Below, in pieces: positions 13,167 to 16,257 of a stretch of DNA of 16,257 nt. The stretch is taken from positions 1 to 16,257 of the forward strand of contig OMQY01000023.1 of NCBI GenBank assembly GCA_900313405.1, in the 5' to 3' direction. A model generated the notes under the pieces. The model saw only the letters and a program-made list of their open reading frames with translations. It was not told where the DNA came from and searched no databases. This DNA comes from an uncultured Eubacteriales bacterium (GTDB lineage: Bacteria; Bacillota_A; Clostridia; Saccharofermentanales; Saccharofermentanaceae). Position numbers and translations under genes: made by a program. Positions within the stretch are counted from its first letter, which is position 1; every line of letters starts with the position of its first letter.

Positions 13167-16100
13167 TTACAGATCGTAATCCTCACGAAGCTCATCCGAC
13201 ATCTCGGAATCACCCAGTATCGCCTCCGCCTTGGCGACCAGTTCATCGAGCGTATAGCGCCTGAAACGGCCGATGCGGAATGCTGAGGTATCTATAAAGG
13301 AAACCGTGTAGAACGTATCCGATCCCGAATGATGACCGATACAGAAAGGCACAGATGCTATCTCATACCAGCTGTCAGGCTCGATAACATCCGTCGCGGA
13401 TAAGGTATTCACGTATATTAGTCCGCTTGAAGGGTCGTAAGAGATCGAAGCACTGTCTCCGGGTTCTGTCAGCTTTGTCCTTCCTCTGTATTCGCCGTTT
13501 GTTGCATCGTATCTGTACATATAACCGTTGCCGTAGACAACGAGCAGATTTGACTTCCCGTTCACGTCAACTATCTCCATCGCCAGCGGCTCGTATGAAT
13601 TGCAAGTGATCTCCGCCAAGAGCTCAAGATCCCTGTTAAAGAGAACGATCTTCTGATTATCTGTGAGAGCAAGTCTCCGGCAATCACTGTTCATCGCACC
13701 TATGGAAACCGTATCGAGTCCGGACGCAGGAGGAAGGATATCATATTCACCGGTCTCTATATCGAGAATGTAAGTACCGTCATCTGTAGGGATGATGATC
13801 TGCTCGGATCCGGAAATGTACATCAGGTCTGTCTTCAGGACGGAACGGATGTCAGAAACGACATAATCAAGCGTCTCACCCTTCTCGATATCGTAGATAC
13901 AGACATGAGTATCATAATCAGGTCTTTGGAGCATCATGATATACTTGTCCCGCATTACTACATTGCTGCTCCCGGAGTATGCCGTATTGCTTCCGAGCGT
14001 AAAGCAATCTTCTTCTCCGGTTACATAGTTATAGGTGTAGATCTGCACCCCGTTCATAGAGTCATACCCTACATACAGCGTATCGTTATACGTTCCCAGG
14101 ACACTGGCCAATGCCAAAGATACCGGTACCCCTTCCGGTGTCGTCGGACTAATGGAAGCTATACATTCGTTCTTATAAGGATCGATCAGATCGTACTCGC
14201 CTGTCCCCATCGGATCATAGCCCCTGATAACGATGATATCATCGAAGATCCTGCACAGATCCGGATAAGACTTATACACCGGCCCGCCGGCCACCTCTTC
14301 CCACTCATCATCCGAGATGTAAACGTCATAATAGATGATCTCATTCGGAACACTGCAACGAATATAGATCCCGCCGCCGATGATACACTCCTCTACATCA
14401 TCCGGGAACTCGTGATAGGATATCAGCCTTCCGTCACCGTCACCCGCACCTACAGGGCTTAACGTGTTACCGTTGGAAGTAACCAGGATCGGGAATCCGT
14501 CACCGTCGACATCCGATGCCAGTATCAGGGGACCGTTAGTCTCATAGGAAGTGACAAGCTGTCCGTCATCCAGATCATAAGAATTCGCACGGTTCGAACT
14601 GTAATACATGATACGTCCCAACGCCGGCTGCATAAGGAATCCGCTCTGAACCTCATCCTGCGATGAACTGAACTCCGAACTCCAGACAAGATCAAGCGTG
14701 TTGGCGTCTACACACAAGATGTCCGTATACTGTTCATCCATGACATAACCGCCATCGGTCGTAACATAGGAAACATCATGTTCTCTGGGAGAAGCCAGAA
14801 CAACATGATCATTATCCGTCCAAGTCACGCAGTCAATATTACTGATCTCGCCATCCCACTTAGTGCAGGTATCATTCTCCATATCTATGATCGCCAGACG
14901 GAAACCGCCTTCGACGAAGTACGTGATAATGTACAACTTTGTCTCGTCCGGAGAGACACCGATATCGATAACATATTCGAACATCTCATCTATAAGAACA
15001 GTCTCGTAATGATAGATTGCCATTATCTCGCCGGTATCACCGTCGATCCTGTATACCACGTTGTCGGTGATCGACAGCAGATAGAGATCTCCGCTCTCGG
15101 ACGGAACGCATTTCTTGGAGCTCAGTCCTCTCACACCGTTGTCGCTCAGCTCCCACTTGACGCTTCCGTCAGCAATGTTATAAGCAAAGACCCAATTAGA
15201 ACCCCATACCGCAAGTGTGTCATCATCTATGAAGCTTATCCCGTTTACAGGACCGGAGTAAGTGGTGTGAATGACCTCTTCGTGAGTATCGGTATCCCAC
15301 ATGATGACGGTATTGCCTTCATCGGCAACCGCGAACCTCGTTCTGTCATTACTGACCTCGAATGAGCGGATATCGTTCGGCATATAGTAATTCCATTCGG
15401 ATTCGATACTGTTTCCGGCCAATGAATGATAAGCCAGCGTAGAGTCATTAAGCGCTCTCAGAGCCTCGGGCATAACGTCAAATTCGTCATCTTCCGGGAG
15501 AGCTGCGAGCGCCAGCCTTATCGCATCGAGTCGTTTCTGTTCACGGTATAATTTCTCCGACTCGTTAGCCCTGTAGCGGGACGTGCTCTTGAGCGAATCG
15601 ATGTAACTCTCGCGTATCTGCTTACGGCTGTTGTAAAGATATGAGCCGAACGCGATCATCAGGCTCATTACAAGAGCGAAAACAAGCGCCATCCTTCTCA
15701 TCCTGTACTGACGGTTCCTGTCCATCAGTTCATCATAGGAGCACCCGAGAAGTGCAGCCGCGAGCCTCGGTATCTCGATCTTATCCGCCTTCTTTACCGG
15801 TATGGTGTAATCGCACGACAAGGGCTCGAGATCGACAGTCACCTTGTGTTCCCTGCCGTCCTCATCGGTTATCGTCTTCTCCTCCTTAAGAAGGATCTCG
15901 GGTATTACTTCATAGGGGTCACCGTCAGCTAAGACCGTGAGCACCTCTTTACGGGTGTGATTCTGAAGGAAGAACTCGATCTCCCTCTGCACCCATATGG
16001 ACTTCTTCGTCTCCGGTGAACAGATGACGATCAGGTAATCGGAATTCTCCAGAGCATGCGATATCGTCTCGGACAGGTCCGCCGTGATCGGCAATTCATC

Positions 16101-16257
16101 CTTATCCCTGAAGACTCTCTCTATCTTCTTTTTGCCGCAGCTCTTGGCTATCTTCGGCGGCACGGTAAAGTGCTCGAGCTTACGCTGCACTCTCGCCGCT
16201 ATCTTCGAATCCAACGGAGCATGCTTATACGATATAAACGCATTGTAATGATCTATC
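13167..16257 (-). CDS. TIR domain - transmembrane - beta-propeller-like protein (5' end outside window)
   Basis: The frame is open through the right edge; 1029 residues are visible and the true start lies beyond it. The TTG at 16214 is internal, because the codons before it read IDHYNAFISYKHAP, the first TIR motif. Visible domains: TIR (about 1-160), with YNAFISYKH, FRDKDELP (49-56), the segment ENSDYLIVICSP (70-81) and SIWVQREIEF (86-95), in which E92 sits where TIR NADases have their catalytic Glu; one membrane helix (about 189-208) after basic RMRR; a charged linker with DAIRLALAALPED; and 750-800 residues of repeating beta-rich sequence such as NTVIMWDTDTHEEV and VFAYNIADGSVKWEL, consistent with WD40- or PQQ-like propellers. 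A DVDGDG motif is near residue 580. Bacterial TIR domains often break down NAD+ in phage defence, but this protein's activity is not shown. It ends 3 bases from the convergent DHH gene. Confidence 0.88.
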   Translation of the reverse strand, partial: IDHYNAFISYKHAPLDSKIAARVQRKLEHFTVPPKIAKSCGKKKIERVFRDKDELPITADLSETISHALENSDYLIVICSPETKKSIWVQREIEFFLQNHTRKEVLTVLADGDPYEVIPEILLKEEKTITDEDGREHKVTVDLEPLSCDYTIPVKKADKIEIPRLAAALLGCSYDELMDRNRQYRMRRMALVFALVMSLMIAFGSYLYNSRKQIRESYIDSLKSTSRYRANESEKLYREQKRLDAIRLALAALPEDDEFDVMPEALRALNDSTLAYHSLAGNSIESEWNYYMPNDIRSFEVSNDRTRFAVADEGNTVIMWDTDTHEEVIHTTYSGPVNGISFIDDDTLAVWGSNWVFAYNIADGSVKWELSDNGVRGLSSKKCVPSESGDLYLLSITDNVVYRIDGDTGEIMAIYHYETVLIDEMFEYVIDIGVSPDETKLYIITYFVEGGFRLAIIDMENDTCTKWDGEISNIDCVTWTDNDHVVLASPREHDVSYVTTDGGYVMDEQYTDILCVDANTLDLVWSSEFSSSQDEVQSGFLMQPALGRIMYYSSNRANSYDLDDGQLVTSYETNGPLILASDVDGDGFPILVTSNGNTLSPVGAGDGDGRLISYHEFPDDVEECIIGGGIYIRCSVPNEIIYYDVYISDDEWEEVAGGPVYKSYPDLCRIFDDIIVIRGYDPMGTGEYDLIDPYKNECIASISPTTPEGVPVSLALASVLGTYNDTLYVGYDSMNGVQIYTYNYVTGEEDCFTLGSNTAYSGSSNVVMRDKYIMMLQRPDYDTHVCIYDIEKGETLDYVVSDIRSVLKTDLMYISGSEQIIIPTDDGTYILDIETGEYDILPPASGLDTVSIGAMNSDCRRLALTDNQKIVLFNRDLELLAEITCNSYEPLAMEIVDVNGKSNLLVVYGNGYMYRYDATNGEYRGRTKLTEPGDSASISYDPSSGLIYVNTLSATDVIEPDSWYEIASVPFCIGHHSGSDTFYTVSFIDTSAFRIGRFRRYTLDELVAKAEAILGDSEMSDELREDYDL

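Overview
The window looks like chromosome of a Gram-positive bacterium of the class Clostridia (Bacillota). This rests on a firmicute-type division and cell-wall (dcw) cluster, a class B penicillin-binding protein ending in PASTA domains, a KtrA/KtrB potassium uptake pair, a MurE with the meso-diaminopimelate motif DNPR, a LAAC-type lipoprotein, and strong Shine-Dalgarno sites. I cannot name genus or species from the sequence alone.

Layout. From 1 to 10423 everything reads leftward (minus strand) as one probable operon. In transcription order it is: promoter and MraZ boxes, mraZ, rsmH, an ftsL-like gene, a PASTA class B PBP (ftsI/spoVD family), ktrB, ktrA, murE, murF and the start of ftsW, which runs off the left edge. 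The murE/murF and murF/ftsW junctions are 4-base ATGA overlaps. Two things differ from the textbook order: a potassium transporter sits between the PBP gene and murE, and neither mraY nor murD lies between murF and ftsW.

From 10424 to 10823 there is a gene-free stretch. Its centre (10483-10734) is the most striking non-coding structure here: five tandem units with an exact 53-bp period. Each unit is an 11-bp inverted repeat (CGTCAACAGAA ... TTCTGTTGACG) around a variable 18-nt centre, and neighbouring units are joined by variable 13-nt linkers. An intrinsic terminator for the gene to the right (10769-10795) bounds the array on one side, and the mraZ promoter with an AT-rich palindrome bounds it on the other.

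From 10824 to 16257 lies an accessory-looking region. It holds a minus-strand, very acidic lipoprotein with a readable promoter; a divergent plus-strand DHH/DHHA1 phosphoesterase with an unassigned C-terminal domain; and, convergent with it with only 3 bases between the stop codons, a large minus-strand protein cut by the right edge. That protein has an N-terminal TIR domain, one membrane segment and a C-terminal half of about 750-800 residues that looks like beta-propeller sequence. By charge distribution the TIR domain should be in the cytosol and the propeller outside, a receptor-like layout.

How the genes work together. MraZ probably autoregulates the dcw operon. RsmH methylates 16S rRNA. 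The FtsL-like protein, PBP and FtsW form the septal peptidoglycan synthase. MurE and MurF finish the UDP-MurNAc-pentapeptide. KtrAB imports potassium and would tie turgor to wall growth if it is truly co-transcribed. The DHH enzyme may degrade short oligonucleotides or cyclic dinucleotides. A link between it and the KtrA RCK domain (a known c-di-AMP target in other Firmicutes) or the TIR protein is only a hypothesis.
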